Shown: positions 32,770 to 41,286 of the stretch, one piece after another
How the letters are laid out: each line of letters begins with the position of its first letter
Position numbering within the stretch: position 1 is the stretch's first letter
Origin: an uncultured Pseudomonas sp.
GTDB lineage: Bacteria; Pseudomonadota; Gammaproteobacteria; Pseudomonadales; Pseudomonadaceae
DNA: 64,000 nucleotides
Direction: 5' to 3'
NCBI RefSeq assembly: GCF_913774235.1
Contig: NZ_CAJYDW010000017.1
Span: 402,343-466,342, forward strand
Made by a program: the position numbers and the translations under genes
Notes under the pieces: model-generated
Databases searched by the model: none
The model's input: the letters and a program-made list of their open reading frames with translations, nothing else
What the model was told of the DNA's origin: nothing

Positions 32770-35730
32770 ATGATACCGCCCCTTCGTGACGAACTGCCTT
32801 CGACTCTGGTCGTAGCCGCCGAACTCGCCGATCGTCGCCTGGCCGATGCCCTGGCCGCCGATCCGACCGCTGCCGCCCAGCAGGCCGGCTGGTCCGCGCA
32901 GGTCCGCGAGGAGTGGCGCCGGGTGGCCGCCGTCAGTGATTTCATCGTCGAGCAGTTCTGCCGCTTGCCAGGGCCCTGCCTGGCCTTGCTCGACAGCGGG
33001 TTGCTGCACCGGGCGCTGGCGCCGGGCGAGATGGCGCAGCGTTTGCGCGAGGCTTTAGCGGACTGCCCGGACGAGGCGGAGCTGGGACGGCGCCTGCGAC
33101 GCTTTCGCATGTTGCAGCAGGTGCGCATCGTCTGGCGCGACCTGACCCGCCAGGCCGACCTGGTGGAAACCTGTCGTGACCTGAGCGACCTGGCCGATGC
33201 CTGCATCGACCAGGCCTGTGCCTGGTTGTACGCCCAGCAGTGTGCCCAGTTCGGCGTGCCGACCGGCCGCCATAGCGGCCAGCCGCAACAGCTGGTGGTG
33301 CTGGGCATGGGCAAGCTGGGCGCGGGTGAGCTGAACCTGTCGTCCGACATCGATCTGATCTTCGCCTATGGCGAGGCGGGGGAAACGCATGGCGCGCGGC
33401 GCGAGCAGGACAATCAGGAGTTCTTCACCCGCCTCGGGCAGCGTCTGATCAAGGCGCTGGACGCCACCACGGTGGATGGCTTCGTGTTCCGTGTCGACAT
33501 GCGCCTGCGACCCTACGGCAGCGCCGGTGCCCTGGTGCTCAGCTTCGCCGCCATGGAGCTCTATTACCAGGACCAGGGCCGTGACTGGGAACGCTACGCC
33601 ATGATCAAGGCGCGGGTGGTCGGTGGCGACCAGGCCAGTGGCGCCGAGCTGCTGACCCTGTTGCGGCCCTTCGTCTATCGCCGCTACCTGGATTTCTCCG
33701 CCATCGAGGCGCTGCGCAGCATGAAGCAGCTGATCCGCCAGGAGGTGCGGCGGCGCGGCATGACCGACAACGTCAAGCTGGGCGCGGGCGGCATCCGTGA
33801 GGTGGAATTCATCGCCCAGGCCTACCAGCTGATCCATGGTGGGCGTGACCCGGCGCTGCAGCAGCGGCCACTGCTCAAGGTGCTGACCAGTCTGCGTGAG
33901 CGTGGCTATCTGCCGGCAGCGGCCGAGGCCGAATTGCGCGAGGGCTACTGCTTCCTGCGCTATGTCGAGCATGGGCTGCAGGCCGTCGCCGACCAGCAGA
34001 CCCAGACCCTGCCGGTGGATCCCCTAGGCCGGGCGCGGGTGGCTTTCCTCATGGGCTACGCCGACTGGGAAGAATTCAATGCGGCGCTCGATGGCTGGCG
34101 TACGCGTGTCGACTGGCATTTCCAGCAGACCATCGCTGATCCAGAGGAGGAGACCCAGAGCGCCGAGCTGGAAGACAGCTGGTTGCCGCTGTGGGAAGAC
34201 CTGCTCGACCCCGAGGAGGCTCTGGCGCGGCTGCGCGAGGCGGGCTTCCAGGCGCCGGAGCAGGCGCTGGAATTGCTGGCCAGCCTACGCGCCAGTGGTC
34301 AGGTACGCGCCATGCAGCGCGCCGGGCGCGAACGCCTGGATGCCTTCATGCCGCGCTTGCTGGACGCGGTCAGCGCCGACGAGCAGCCTGACCGGGCGCT
34401 GGAGCGGGTGCTGCCGCTGGTGGAGGCGGTGGCACGACGCTCCGCCTACCTGGTGCTGCTGAGCGAGAATCCACCAGCCCTGGCGCGGCTGCTGGAGCTG
34501 TGCGGCGCCAGCGCCTGGGTGGCCGAGCAGATCGCCCGTTATCCGGCACTGCTCGACGAGCTGCTCAACGAGGGGCGGCTCTACCATCCGCCGCAGAAGC
34601 CGGAGCTGGCCGCCGAATTGCGCGAGCGCCTCATGCGGCTGCCCGAGGAAGACCTGGAACAACAGATGGACGTGCTGCGCCACTTCAAGCGCGCCCATAG
34701 CCTGCGGGTGGCAGCGGCCGAGATCGCCGGCAGTCTGCCGCTGATGAAGGTCAGCGACTACCTCACCTGGCTGGCCGAGGTGATTCTCGAAGAGGTGTTC
34801 GCCCTGGCCTGGCGCCAACTGGTGCAGCGGCACGGCACGCCGCAGCGGCGCGATGGTTCGCTCTGCCAGCCGGATTTCATCATCGTCGGCTACGGCAAGG
34901 TCGGCGGCATCGAACTCGGCCATGGCTCGGATCTCGATCTGGTATTCATCCATGACGCCGATCCCCAGGCCGAGACCGATGGTGCCAAGCCGGTGGATGG
35001 TGCCCAGTTCTTCAATCGCCTGGGCCAACGCCTCATCCACCTGCTCACCACCACCACCCCGGTGGGCACCCTCTACGAGGTGGACATGCGGCTGCGGCCG
35101 TCCGGCGCGGCGGGGCTGCTGGTCAGCTCCCTGGAGGCCTTCGAGCGCTACCAGCGCAGTGAGGCCTGGACCTGGGAGCACCAGGCGCTGGTGCGCGCCC
35201 GGGTGGTCGCCGGCTGTCCGCGGCTGGGCGAGCGTTTCGCCGCCGTGCGGGCCGCGGTGCTGGCGCAGCAGCGGGAGTTGCCGGCGTTGCAGGCCGACGT
35301 GGCAGGCATGCGGGCCAAGATGCTCGACAACCTGGGGACCTCGGCGACCGCCGGTGGGCTGGGCGCCAATGCGCGGGCGGCGACCCAGAGGTTCGACCTC
35401 AAGCAGGATGCCGGCGGTATCGTCGATATCGAATTTATGGTCCAATACGCCGTTCTGGCCTGGTCGTGGCAGCATCCCGAATTGCTGCGTTTTCCCGACA
35501 ATATCCGCATCCTGGAATCCCTCGAGGCGGTCGGTCTGCTACCGGCCACGGACGCCATCGCCCTGCGCGAGGTCTACAAGGTCTATCGCGCCGCGCTGCA
35601 CCGCCTGGTGCTGCAGAAGCAACCGGGCAAGGTGCCGGCCGATGGCTTCCTCGCCGAGCGCGACGAGGTGCGCCGCATCTGGCACGCGCTGGGACTGGAC
35701 ATGGCGTCCGGCAATCCGGCTACTCTTTAG
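32770..35730 (+). CDS. glnE: Bifunctional glutamine synthetase adenylyltransferase/deadenylase
   Basis: Attaches and removes AMP on GlnA in response to PII, setting nitrogen assimilation. The 986-residue protein contains two nucleotidyltransferase halves: the N-terminal deadenylase with GAGELNLSSDIDLIF (around 185-197) and the C-terminal adenylylase with GIELGHGSDLDLVF (around 712-725), joined by a helical PII-sensing region. The ATG at 32770 (MIPPLRDELP) gives the usual length near 982; upstream in-frame sequence lies in the aceE promoter region. A strong AAGGAG follows the stop but serves the next short ORF. Confidence 0.95.
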   Translation: MIPPLRDELPSTLVVAAELADRRLADALAADPTAAAQQAGWSAQVREEWRRVAAVSDFIVEQFCRLPGPCLALLDSGLLHRALAPGEMAQRLREALADCPDEAELGRRLRRFRMLQQVRIVWRDLTRQADLVETCRDLSDLADACIDQACAWLYAQQCAQFGVPTGRHSGQPQQLVVLGMGKLGAGELNLSSDIDLIFAYGEAGETHGARREQDNQEFFTRLGQRLIKALDATTVDGFVFRVDMRLRPYGSAGALVLSFAAMELYYQDQGRDWERYAMIKARVVGGDQASGAELLTLLRPFVYRRYLDFSAIEALRSMKQLIRQEVRRRGMTDNVKLGAGGIREVEFIAQAYQLIHGGRDPALQQRPLLKVLTSLRERGYLPAAAEAELREGYCFLRYVEHGLQAVADQQTQTLPVDPLGRARVAFLMGYADWEEFNAALDGWRTRVDWHFQQTIADPEEETQSAELEDSWLPLWEDLLDPEEALARLREAGFQAPEQALELLASLRASGQVRAMQRAGRERLDAFMPRLLDAVSADEQPDRALERVLPLVEAVARRSAYLVLLSENPPALARLLELCGASAWVAEQIARYPALLDELLNEGRLYHPPQKPELAAELRERLMRLPEEDLEQQMDVLRHFKRAHSLRVAAAEIAGSLPLMKVSDYLTWLAEVILEEVFALAWRQLVQRHGTPQRRDGSLCQPDFIIVGYGKVGGIELGHGSDLDLVFIHDADPQAETDGAKPVDGAQFFNRLGQRLIHLLTTTTPVGTLYEVDMRLRPSGAAGLLVSSLEAFERYQRSEAWTWEHQALVRARVVAGCPRLGERFAAVRAAVLAQQRELPALQADVAGMRAKMLDNLGTSATAGGLGANARAATQRFDLKQDAGGIVDIEFMVQYAVLAWSWQHPELLRFPDNIRILESLEAVGLLPATDAIALREVYKVYRAALHRLVLQKQPGKVPADGFLAERDEVRRIWHALGLDMASGNPATL

Positions 35731-35755
35731 GCCGCCATCAGTAAGGAGAGGCAAG

Positions 35756-35824
35756 ATGTCGATGTCCGAGCGGGACCTTTCGATCAGGCACGGCCTGGTC
35801 GTGCCGGAGCCGGCTGGCCGCTAG
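35756..35824 (+). pseudogene. 22-codon ORF, probable 5' remnant of ilvE
   Basis: AAGGAG, 9 bases upstream, precedes an ATG opening a 22-codon ORF that reads MSMSERDLSIRHGLVVPEPA and stops with TAG. In P. aeruginosa the gene between glnE and waaF is ilvE (branched-chain aminotransferase), whose product begins MSMADRDG as I recall. The ribosome site and first seven codons here look like that start, after which similarity ends. I infer a deletion that removed the rest. It could instead be a short leader peptide; ilvE would be expected elsewhere in the genome. Confidence 0.5.
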
Positions 35825-35842
35825 GTGCCGACGCCTTCGAGC

Positions 35843-36877
35843 ATGAATATTCTGATCATCGGACCCAGTTGGGTCGGCGACATGGTGATGGCGCAGACCC
35901 TCTTCGTCTGCCTCAAGCGCCAGCATCCCGACTGCCAGATCGACGTCCTCGCCCCCGAGTGGAGTCGCCCGCTGCTCGAGCGCATGCCCGAAGTGCGTGA
36001 GGCCCTGAGCTTCCCCCTCGGCCATGGCGCCCTGGAACTGGCCACGCGGCGGCGCATCGGCCAGCAGCTGCGTGGTCGCTACGACCAGGCGATCCTCCTG
36101 CCCAATTCGCTGAAATCGGCGCTGGTGCCTTATTTCGCCGGCATTCCCAAGCGCACCGGCTGGCGGGGCGAGCTGAGATTCGGCCTGCTCAACGATATCC
36201 GCACCCTGGACAAGGCGCGCTATCCGTTGATGATCGAGCGCTTCATGGCCCTGGCCTATGCGCCGGGTGCCGACTTGCCCAAACCCTATCCCGAGCCGCG
36301 GCTGGCCATCGATCCGGCCAGCCGCGACGCCGCCCTGGAGCGTTTCGGCCTCACCCTGGACCGCCCGGTGCTGGCGCTCTGTCCGGGCGCCGAGTTCGGC
36401 GAGGCCAAGCGCTGGCCGGCTGGGCACTACGCTAAGGTGGCCGATGCCCGGCTGCGCCAGGGCTGGCAGGTCTGGCTGTTCGGCTCGCAGAAGGACGCCT
36501 CCGGCGGGGAAGAGATTCGCGAGTGGGTCACCCCCGGTCTGGACGACGACGTCTACAACCTCGCCGGGCGAACCTCCCTGGCCGAAGCCATCGACCTGTT
36601 GTCTTGCGCGAGCGCAGTGATCAGTAACGATTCCGGGCTGATGCATGTGGCCGCCGCCCTGGACCGCCCGCTGGTGGCGGTCTACGGCTCCACCTCGCCT
36701 GGCTTCACGCCGCCGCTGGCGAGCCAGGTCGAGGTGGTACGGCTGGGGTTGGAGTGCAGTCCCTGTTTCGACCGCACCTGTCGCTTCGGTCACTACGACT
36801 GCCTGCGCCTGCTGCAGCCGAGCCAGGTGCAGGAGGCGCTCGGCCGCCTGGTCGCCGATCCGGTCGAGGTGGGCTAG
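35843..36877 (+). CDS. waaF: ADP-heptose:LPS heptosyltransferase II
   Basis: Adds the second L-glycero-D-manno-heptose to the LPS inner core at the cytoplasmic face. The 344-residue GT9 protein starts MNILIIGPSWVGDMVMAQTLF and has the GT-B donor-site motif SNDSGLMHVAAAL followed by VYGSTSPGFTPPL, and a C-terminal CFDRTCRFGHYDCLR Cys cluster typical of WaaF. I use the ATG at 35843; a GTG at 35825 adds six unlikely residues. It opens a long run of overlapping LPS genes and abuts waaC directly. Confidence 0.95.
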   Translation: MNILIIGPSWVGDMVMAQTLFVCLKRQHPDCQIDVLAPEWSRPLLERMPEVREALSFPLGHGALELATRRRIGQQLRGRYDQAILLPNSLKSALVPYFAGIPKRTGWRGELRFGLLNDIRTLDKARYPLMIERFMALAYAPGADLPKPYPEPRLAIDPASRDAALERFGLTLDRPVLALCPGAEFGEAKRWPAGHYAKVADARLRQGWQVWLFGSQKDASGGEEIREWVTPGLDDDVYNLAGRTSLAEAIDLLSCASAVISNDSGLMHVAAALDRPLVAVYGSTSPGFTPPLASQVEVVRLGLECSPCFDRTCRFGHYDCLRLLQPSQVQEALGRLVADPVEVG

Positions 36878-37885
36878 ATGCGCGTGCTAGTAGTCAAGAC
36901 CTCGTCCCTGGGCGACGTCATCCATACCCTGCCGGCGCTGACCGATGCGGCCCGGGCCATCCCGGGTATCTGCTTCGACTGGGTGGTGGAGGAGGGCTTC
37001 GCCGAGATCCCCGCCTGGCACCCGGCCGTAGGGCAGGTGATCCCGGTGGCGCTGCGCCGTTGGCGCAAGCAACCCTTTTCCGCCTGGGCCAGTGGCGAGT
37101 GGGGCGAATTCAAGGATCGCGTGCGCGAGCAGCGCTACGACCGGGTGATCGATGCCCAGGGCCTGCTCAAGAGCGCCTGGCTGACCCGCTACGCGGACGC
37201 GCCGGTGGCTGGTCTCGACCGCACATCGGCCCGCGAGCCGCTGGCCAGCCGCTTCTACGACGAGCGTTACCACGTCGCCAAGGGGCAGCATGCCTTGGAG
37301 CGGGTACGCCAGCTGTTCGCCCAGGCGCTGGATTATCCGCTGCCGGCGGGCGTGGGTGATTACGGCCTGGACCGGCAGCGCCTGGCCGGGCCCAACGAGA
37401 CGCCCTATGTGGTCTTTTTGCATGGCACCACCTGGGTCAGCAAGCACTGGCCCGAGGCGCACTGGCGCGAGCTGGCCGAGCGCATGAGCCAGTTGGACTG
37501 GCCGGTGCGACTGCTGTGGGGCAACGAGGCGGAGCATGCCCGCGCCGAACGCATCGCCGACGGTCTCGACGGCGTCCAGGTGCTGCCGCGGCTGAATCTG
37601 GCCGGGGTGGCCAAGGTGCTGGCCGGCGCCCGCGCCTGCGTGGCGGTGGACACCGGCCTCGGGCATCTGGCCGCCGCCCTGGATGTACCCACCGTCTCCC
37701 TCTATGGCCCGACCAGTCCGAAGAAGGTCGGTGCCTATGGCCGCTCCCAGGTACACCTGAGCGCCGTGGGCCTGGACGGCACCGACGAGCCGCGTGACCA
37801 GCCGGCCGCGAGCCTGGCCGCCCTGACCCCGAAGCGCGTCGAACTGGAACTGGAAACCCTGCTGTTGGAAGACCTCCCCGCATGA
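36878..37885 (+). CDS. waaC: ADP-heptose:LPS heptosyltransferase I
   Basis: Adds the first heptose to Kdo2-lipid A. The 335-residue GT9 enzyme begins MRVLVVKTSSLGDVIHTLPAL, the WaaC signature, and ends with AVDTGLGHLAAAL and SLYGPTSPKKVGAYG. It starts immediately after the waaF stop and overlaps waaG by ATGA. Confidence 0.95.
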   Translation: MRVLVVKTSSLGDVIHTLPALTDAARAIPGICFDWVVEEGFAEIPAWHPAVGQVIPVALRRWRKQPFSAWASGEWGEFKDRVREQRYDRVIDAQGLLKSAWLTRYADAPVAGLDRTSAREPLASRFYDERYHVAKGQHALERVRQLFAQALDYPLPAGVGDYGLDRQRLAGPNETPYVVFLHGTTWVSKHWPEAHWRELAERMSQLDWPVRLLWGNEAEHARAERIADGLDGVQVLPRLNLAGVAKVLAGARACVAVDTGLGHLAAALDVPTVSLYGPTSPKKVGAYGRSQVHLSAVGLDGTDEPRDQPAASLAALTPKRVELELETLLLEDLPA

Positions 37886-39000
37886 CCCTGGCTTTCGTGC
37901 TCTACAAGTACTTTCCCTTTGGCGGCCTGCAGCGGGATTTCCTGCGCATCGCCCAGGAGTGCCAGCGCCGTGGCCATACCATCCGCGTCTATACCCTGAT
38001 CTGGGAAGGCCCGGTGCCGGAGGGCTTCGATGTGCGGGTAGCCAAGGTCAGCGCCCTGTTCAATCACAGACGCAACGAGAAATTCCACGCCTGGTTGCAG
38101 GCCGATCTGGCCCGCGATCCGGTGGATCGGGTGATCGGCTTCAACAAGATGCCCGGGCTGGACGTCTACTACGCCGCCGATCCCTGCTTCGAGGACAAGG
38201 CCCAGACCCTGCGCAATCCGCTGTATCGCCAATGGGGCCGCTATCGCCATTTCGCCGAATACGAGCGGGCGGTGTTCGCTCCCGAATCGCGCACCGAGAT
38301 CCTGATGATCTCCGAGGTGCAGCAGCCTCTGTTCGTCAAGCATTACGGGACACCGGCGCCGCGCTTCCACCTCCTGCCGCCGGGTATCGCCGCCGATCGC
38401 CGGGCGCCGGCCAATGCCGCCGAGATCCGTGCCGACTTCCGCCGCGAATTCGGGCTGGAGGAGGGCGAACTGCTCCTGGTGCAGATCGGCTCCGGCTTCA
38501 AGACCAAGGGGCTGGATCGCAGCCTGCGCGCCCTGGCCTCTTTGCCCAAGGAATTGCGTAGGCGCACCCGGCTGTTCGCCATCGGCCAGGACGATCCCAA
38601 GCCGTTCATCCTGCAAGCCAAGGCCCTGGGCGTGAGCGACCGGGTGCAGATCCTCAAGGGGCGCAGCGACATCCCGCGCTTCCTGCTCGGCGCCGACCTG
38701 CTGATCCACCCGGCCTACAACGAGAACACCGGCACCGTGCTGCTGGAGGCGCTGGTCGCCGGGCTGCCGGTGCTGGTCACCGACGTCTGCGGCTATGCCC
38801 ACTACATCGACGAGGCACGCGCCGGCGAAGTGGTACCGTCGCCCTTCGCCCAGGAGACCCTGGATCTGATGCTCGCCGAGTTGCTGGCCGATCCCGAGCG
38901 CCGCGCGGTGCAGGGTCGCAATGGCCTGGCCTTCGCCGACAGCGCCGATCTCTACTCGCTGCCCGAACGTGCCGCCGACGTCATCCTGGGGGTGGCATGA
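37882..39000 (+). CDS. waaG: LPS core glycosyltransferase WaaG (GT4)
   Basis: Transfers the first hexose of the outer core (galactosamine in P. aeruginosa, glucose in E. coli) onto HepII. The 372-residue GT-B protein starts MTLAFVLYKYFPFGGLQRDF and carries the GT4 donor-site EX7E region YNENTGTVLLEALVAGLP. The middle segment LVQIGSGFKTKGLDRSL is also typical. It overlaps both waaC and waaP by 4 bases. Confidence 0.93.
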   Translation: MTLAFVLYKYFPFGGLQRDFLRIAQECQRRGHTIRVYTLIWEGPVPEGFDVRVAKVSALFNHRRNEKFHAWLQADLARDPVDRVIGFNKMPGLDVYYAADPCFEDKAQTLRNPLYRQWGRYRHFAEYERAVFAPESRTEILMISEVQQPLFVKHYGTPAPRFHLLPPGIAADRRAPANAAEIRADFRREFGLEEGELLLVQIGSGFKTKGLDRSLRALASLPKELRRRTRLFAIGQDDPKPFILQAKALGVSDRVQILKGRSDIPRFLLGADLLIHPAYNENTGTVLLEALVAGLPVLVTDVCGYAHYIDEARAGEVVPSPFAQETLDLMLAELLADPERRAVQGRNGLAFADSADLYSLPERAADVILGVA

Positions 39001-39803
39001 CCCTGGAATTGCGCGAGCCCTTCGCCAGCCTCTGGGCCGGCCAGGACCCCTTCGTCGCCGTGGAGGCGCTGCAGGGCCAGGTCTACCGTGAACTGGACGG
39101 ACGCCGCACCCTGCGCACCGAGGTGGCCGGGCGCGGCTATTTCGTCAAGATCCACCGTGGTATCGGCTGGGGCGAGATCGCCAAGAATCTGCTGCAGGCC
39201 AAGCAGCCGGTGCTGGGCGCACGCCAGGAATGGCAGGCCATCGAGCGGCTGCATCAGGTCGGCGTGCCGACCATGACCGCGGTGGCCTTCGGCGAGCGCG
39301 GCGCCAATCCGGCGACCCAGCACTCCTTCATCATCACCGAGGAGCTGGCACCCACCGTCAGTCTCGAAGACTTCAGTCTCGACTGGGTCCGTCAGCCGCC
39401 GGAGCCGGCACTCAAGCGGGCACTGATCGCCGAGGTGGCGCGCATGACCGGCGCCATGCACCGGGCCGGCGTCAACCATCGCGACTGCTATATCTGCCAT
39501 TTCCTGCTCGATACCGCCCAGCCGGTCACCGTGGCCAATCTGCGGATGTGGCTGATCGACCTGCACCGCGCCCAGTGCCGTGCCCAGGTACCCCGGCGCT
39601 GGCGCGACAAGGACCTGGCCGGGCTGTATTTCTCCGCCCTGGGCATCGGCCTGACGCGGCGCGACTTCCTGCGCTTCCTGCGCGGCTACTTCCAGCGGCC
39701 GCTGCGCGAGATCCTGCGCGACGAGGCACCGCTGTTGGCGCGCCTGGAGCGCAAAGCCGCCGCGCTGTTGGAGCGCAAGGAGCGCTACGGGGATCTACTC
39801 TGA
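38997..39803 (+). CDS. waaP: LPS core heptose I kinase WaaP
   Basis: Phosphorylates heptose I of the inner core, a step essential in P. aeruginosa. The 268-residue protein has an ATP-binding Lys51 (YFVKI), the substrate/ATP region TEELAPTVSLEDF, the catalytic loop NHRDCYICHFLL with Asp163, and the metal site LIDLHRAQ. All catalytic residues are intact. It overlaps waaG by ATGA and the next kinase by one base. Confidence 0.95.
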   Translation: MTLELREPFASLWAGQDPFVAVEALQGQVYRELDGRRTLRTEVAGRGYFVKIHRGIGWGEIAKNLLQAKQPVLGARQEWQAIERLHQVGVPTMTAVAFGERGANPATQHSFIITEELAPTVSLEDFSLDWVRQPPEPALKRALIAEVARMTGAMHRAGVNHRDCYICHFLLDTAQPVTVANLRMWLIDLHRAQCRAQVPRRWRDKDLAGLYFSALGIGLTRRDFLRFLRGYFQRPLREILRDEAPLLARLERKAAALLERKERYGDLL

Positions 39804-40534
39804 TGGCTGACTGGCGGATCGATTCCAGCGTCGCCCATCTTCCCGAGTTCGCCACCCTCGAAGCGGTGTTCGCCCTCGAGGGTGAACGCCTGACCAGCGA
39901 TCCGCTGTCGGAGGTGATCCGCATCGAGCGCGACGGTATCCGCTACTACGTCAAGCGTTACCACGGTGCCGGCAAGGGGTTGCGGCGCTACGTCGGGCGG
40001 CCGCGGGTCAAGGCCGAGTGGCAGAATCTCAAGCGCTTCGCCAAGTGGGGCATCGCCACGGCGCCGGTGGTGGCCTGGGGGATGGAGCGCTCGCCGCGGG
40101 GCTTCACCCGCGGCGCCATGATCACCCGCGAGATTCCCGACACCCTGGACCTCGCCGAACTGGCGCGGCGCGAAGATCCGCGGCTACGCGACCGGGTCTG
40201 GGTGGACAACGTCAGCCGCCAGTTGGCGGCAGCGACCCGTACCCTCCACGACCATCATTTCGTCCACAACGATCTGAAGTGGCGCAACCTACTGGTGGAT
40301 GGCCAGGGCGTGCTCTATTTCATCGATTGCCCGGCCGGCGCCTTCTGGGTCGGCCACTGGCTGCGCTGGCGCATCGTCAAGGACCTGGCCTGCCTGGACA
40401 AGGTGGCCAAGTACCAGCTGTCGCGCACTCAGCGGCTCAGGTTCTATCTGCAGTACCGCGGGCGCACGCGCCTCAGCGATAACGACAAGGGGCGCATCCG
40501 CGAGGTGCTGGACTACTTCAAGGGGCGGGAATGA
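39803..40534 (+). CDS. WaaP-superfamily LPS core kinase (PA5008-like)
   Basis: 243-residue kinase predicted to phosphorylate the LPS core. An intact kinase core is visible: Lys51 (YYVKRY), HNDLKWRNLLV with Asp157 and Asn162, and FIDCPAG with Asp175. The C-terminal third is basic (LRWRIVKDLACLDK), suggesting membrane association. It starts in a TGATG overlap with the waaP stop. The order waaP-PA5008-PA5007-PA5006 matches P. aeruginosa from memory. The acceptor (another heptose position) is inferred. Confidence 0.82.
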   Translation: MADWRIDSSVAHLPEFATLEAVFALEGERLTSDPLSEVIRIERDGIRYYVKRYHGAGKGLRRYVGRPRVKAEWQNLKRFAKWGIATAPVVAWGMERSPRGFTRGAMITREIPDTLDLAELARREDPRLRDRVWVDNVSRQLAAATRTLHDHHFVHNDLKWRNLLVDGQGVLYFIDCPAGAFWVGHWLRWRIVKDLACLDKVAKYQLSRTQRLRFYLQYRGRTRLSDNDKGRIREVLDYFKGRE

Positions 40535-41286
40535 ACGAGGTGTGGGCGGCCGAGGATCGGGCCGTGCTGGCCGGCCAGGGCCTGGACAGCTTCGAAGCGC
40601 TGTGGGCGCTGGAGCTGACCGCGGTGGACGAGCCCAACCAGGGGCGGGGCGGCTTCAGCCAGGTGTTTCGCCTGGACGTAGCCGGCCATGGCTACTACCT
40701 CAAGCGCCAGCGCGACTACCTGACCCGTACCCTGGCCCGCCCGCTCGGCGAACCGACCTTTGCTCGCGAAAGCCGCAACATCCGGCGCTACGCCGAGCTG
40801 GGCGTTCCGGCGCTCGAGCTGGCTTTCTACGGCGAGCGCCGTGACGACCAGGGCTGGCGCGCCATCCTGCTGACCCGCGCCCTGGACGATTGGCGCGACC
40901 TCGACAGCTGGCTGCGGGTCTGGACGCACCTGGCGCCGGACGAGCGCCAGGCGGTGCTGGTCGCCGTCGGTGAGCTGGCTCGCCAGCTACACGGTGCCGG
41001 CCAGCTGCACGGCTGCTTCTATCCCAAGCACCTGTTCCTGCAGCGCCAGGGCGAGGGACTGGTCGCGCGGCTGATCGATCTGGAAAAGACCCGGCCGCTG
41101 CTGTTCGGTCGGCGCGATCGCCTGCGCGATCTCGAACCCTTGCTGCGCCGTGCGCCGCAATGGAGCGAGCAGGACGTCGCCCAACTGCTGGCGAGCTATC
41201 TGGAGCAACCGCTGAATAGCGCGGCGGTGCGCGACTGGACGCGCCGCCTGGCCGGGCGGCGTCGGCACAAGGAACGCAAGGCATGA
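40531..41286 (+). CDS. InaA-like LPS kinase family protein (PA5007-like)
   Basis: 251-residue protein of the WaaP/InaA superfamily. It has Lys58 (YYLKRQRDYLTRT), the C-lobe motif HGCFYPKHLFL (160-170) and LIDLEKTRP with Asp183. As in the InaA-like protein at 14 kb, the catalytic HRD Asp is replaced (HGC). The two are clearly related, sharing the KRQxxxLxRxLxxPLG and YPKH patterns. Phosphotransfer ability is uncertain. It is coupled to both neighbours by 4-base overlaps. Confidence 0.78.
   Translation: MNEVWAAEDRAVLAGQGLDSFEALWALELTAVDEPNQGRGGFSQVFRLDVAGHGYYLKRQRDYLTRTLARPLGEPTFARESRNIRRYAELGVPALELAFYGERRDDQGWRAILLTRALDDWRDLDSWLRVWTHLAPDERQAVLVAVGELARQLHGAGQLHGCFYPKHLFLQRQGEGLVARLIDLEKTRPLLFGRRDRLRDLEPLLRRAPQWSEQDVAQLLASYLEQPLNSAAVRDWTRRLAGRRRHKERKA

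Noticed and set aside
35738..36793. Minus-strand frame opposite waaF
   Set aside because: waaF motifs are unmistakable on the plus strand; the opposite frame is compositional.
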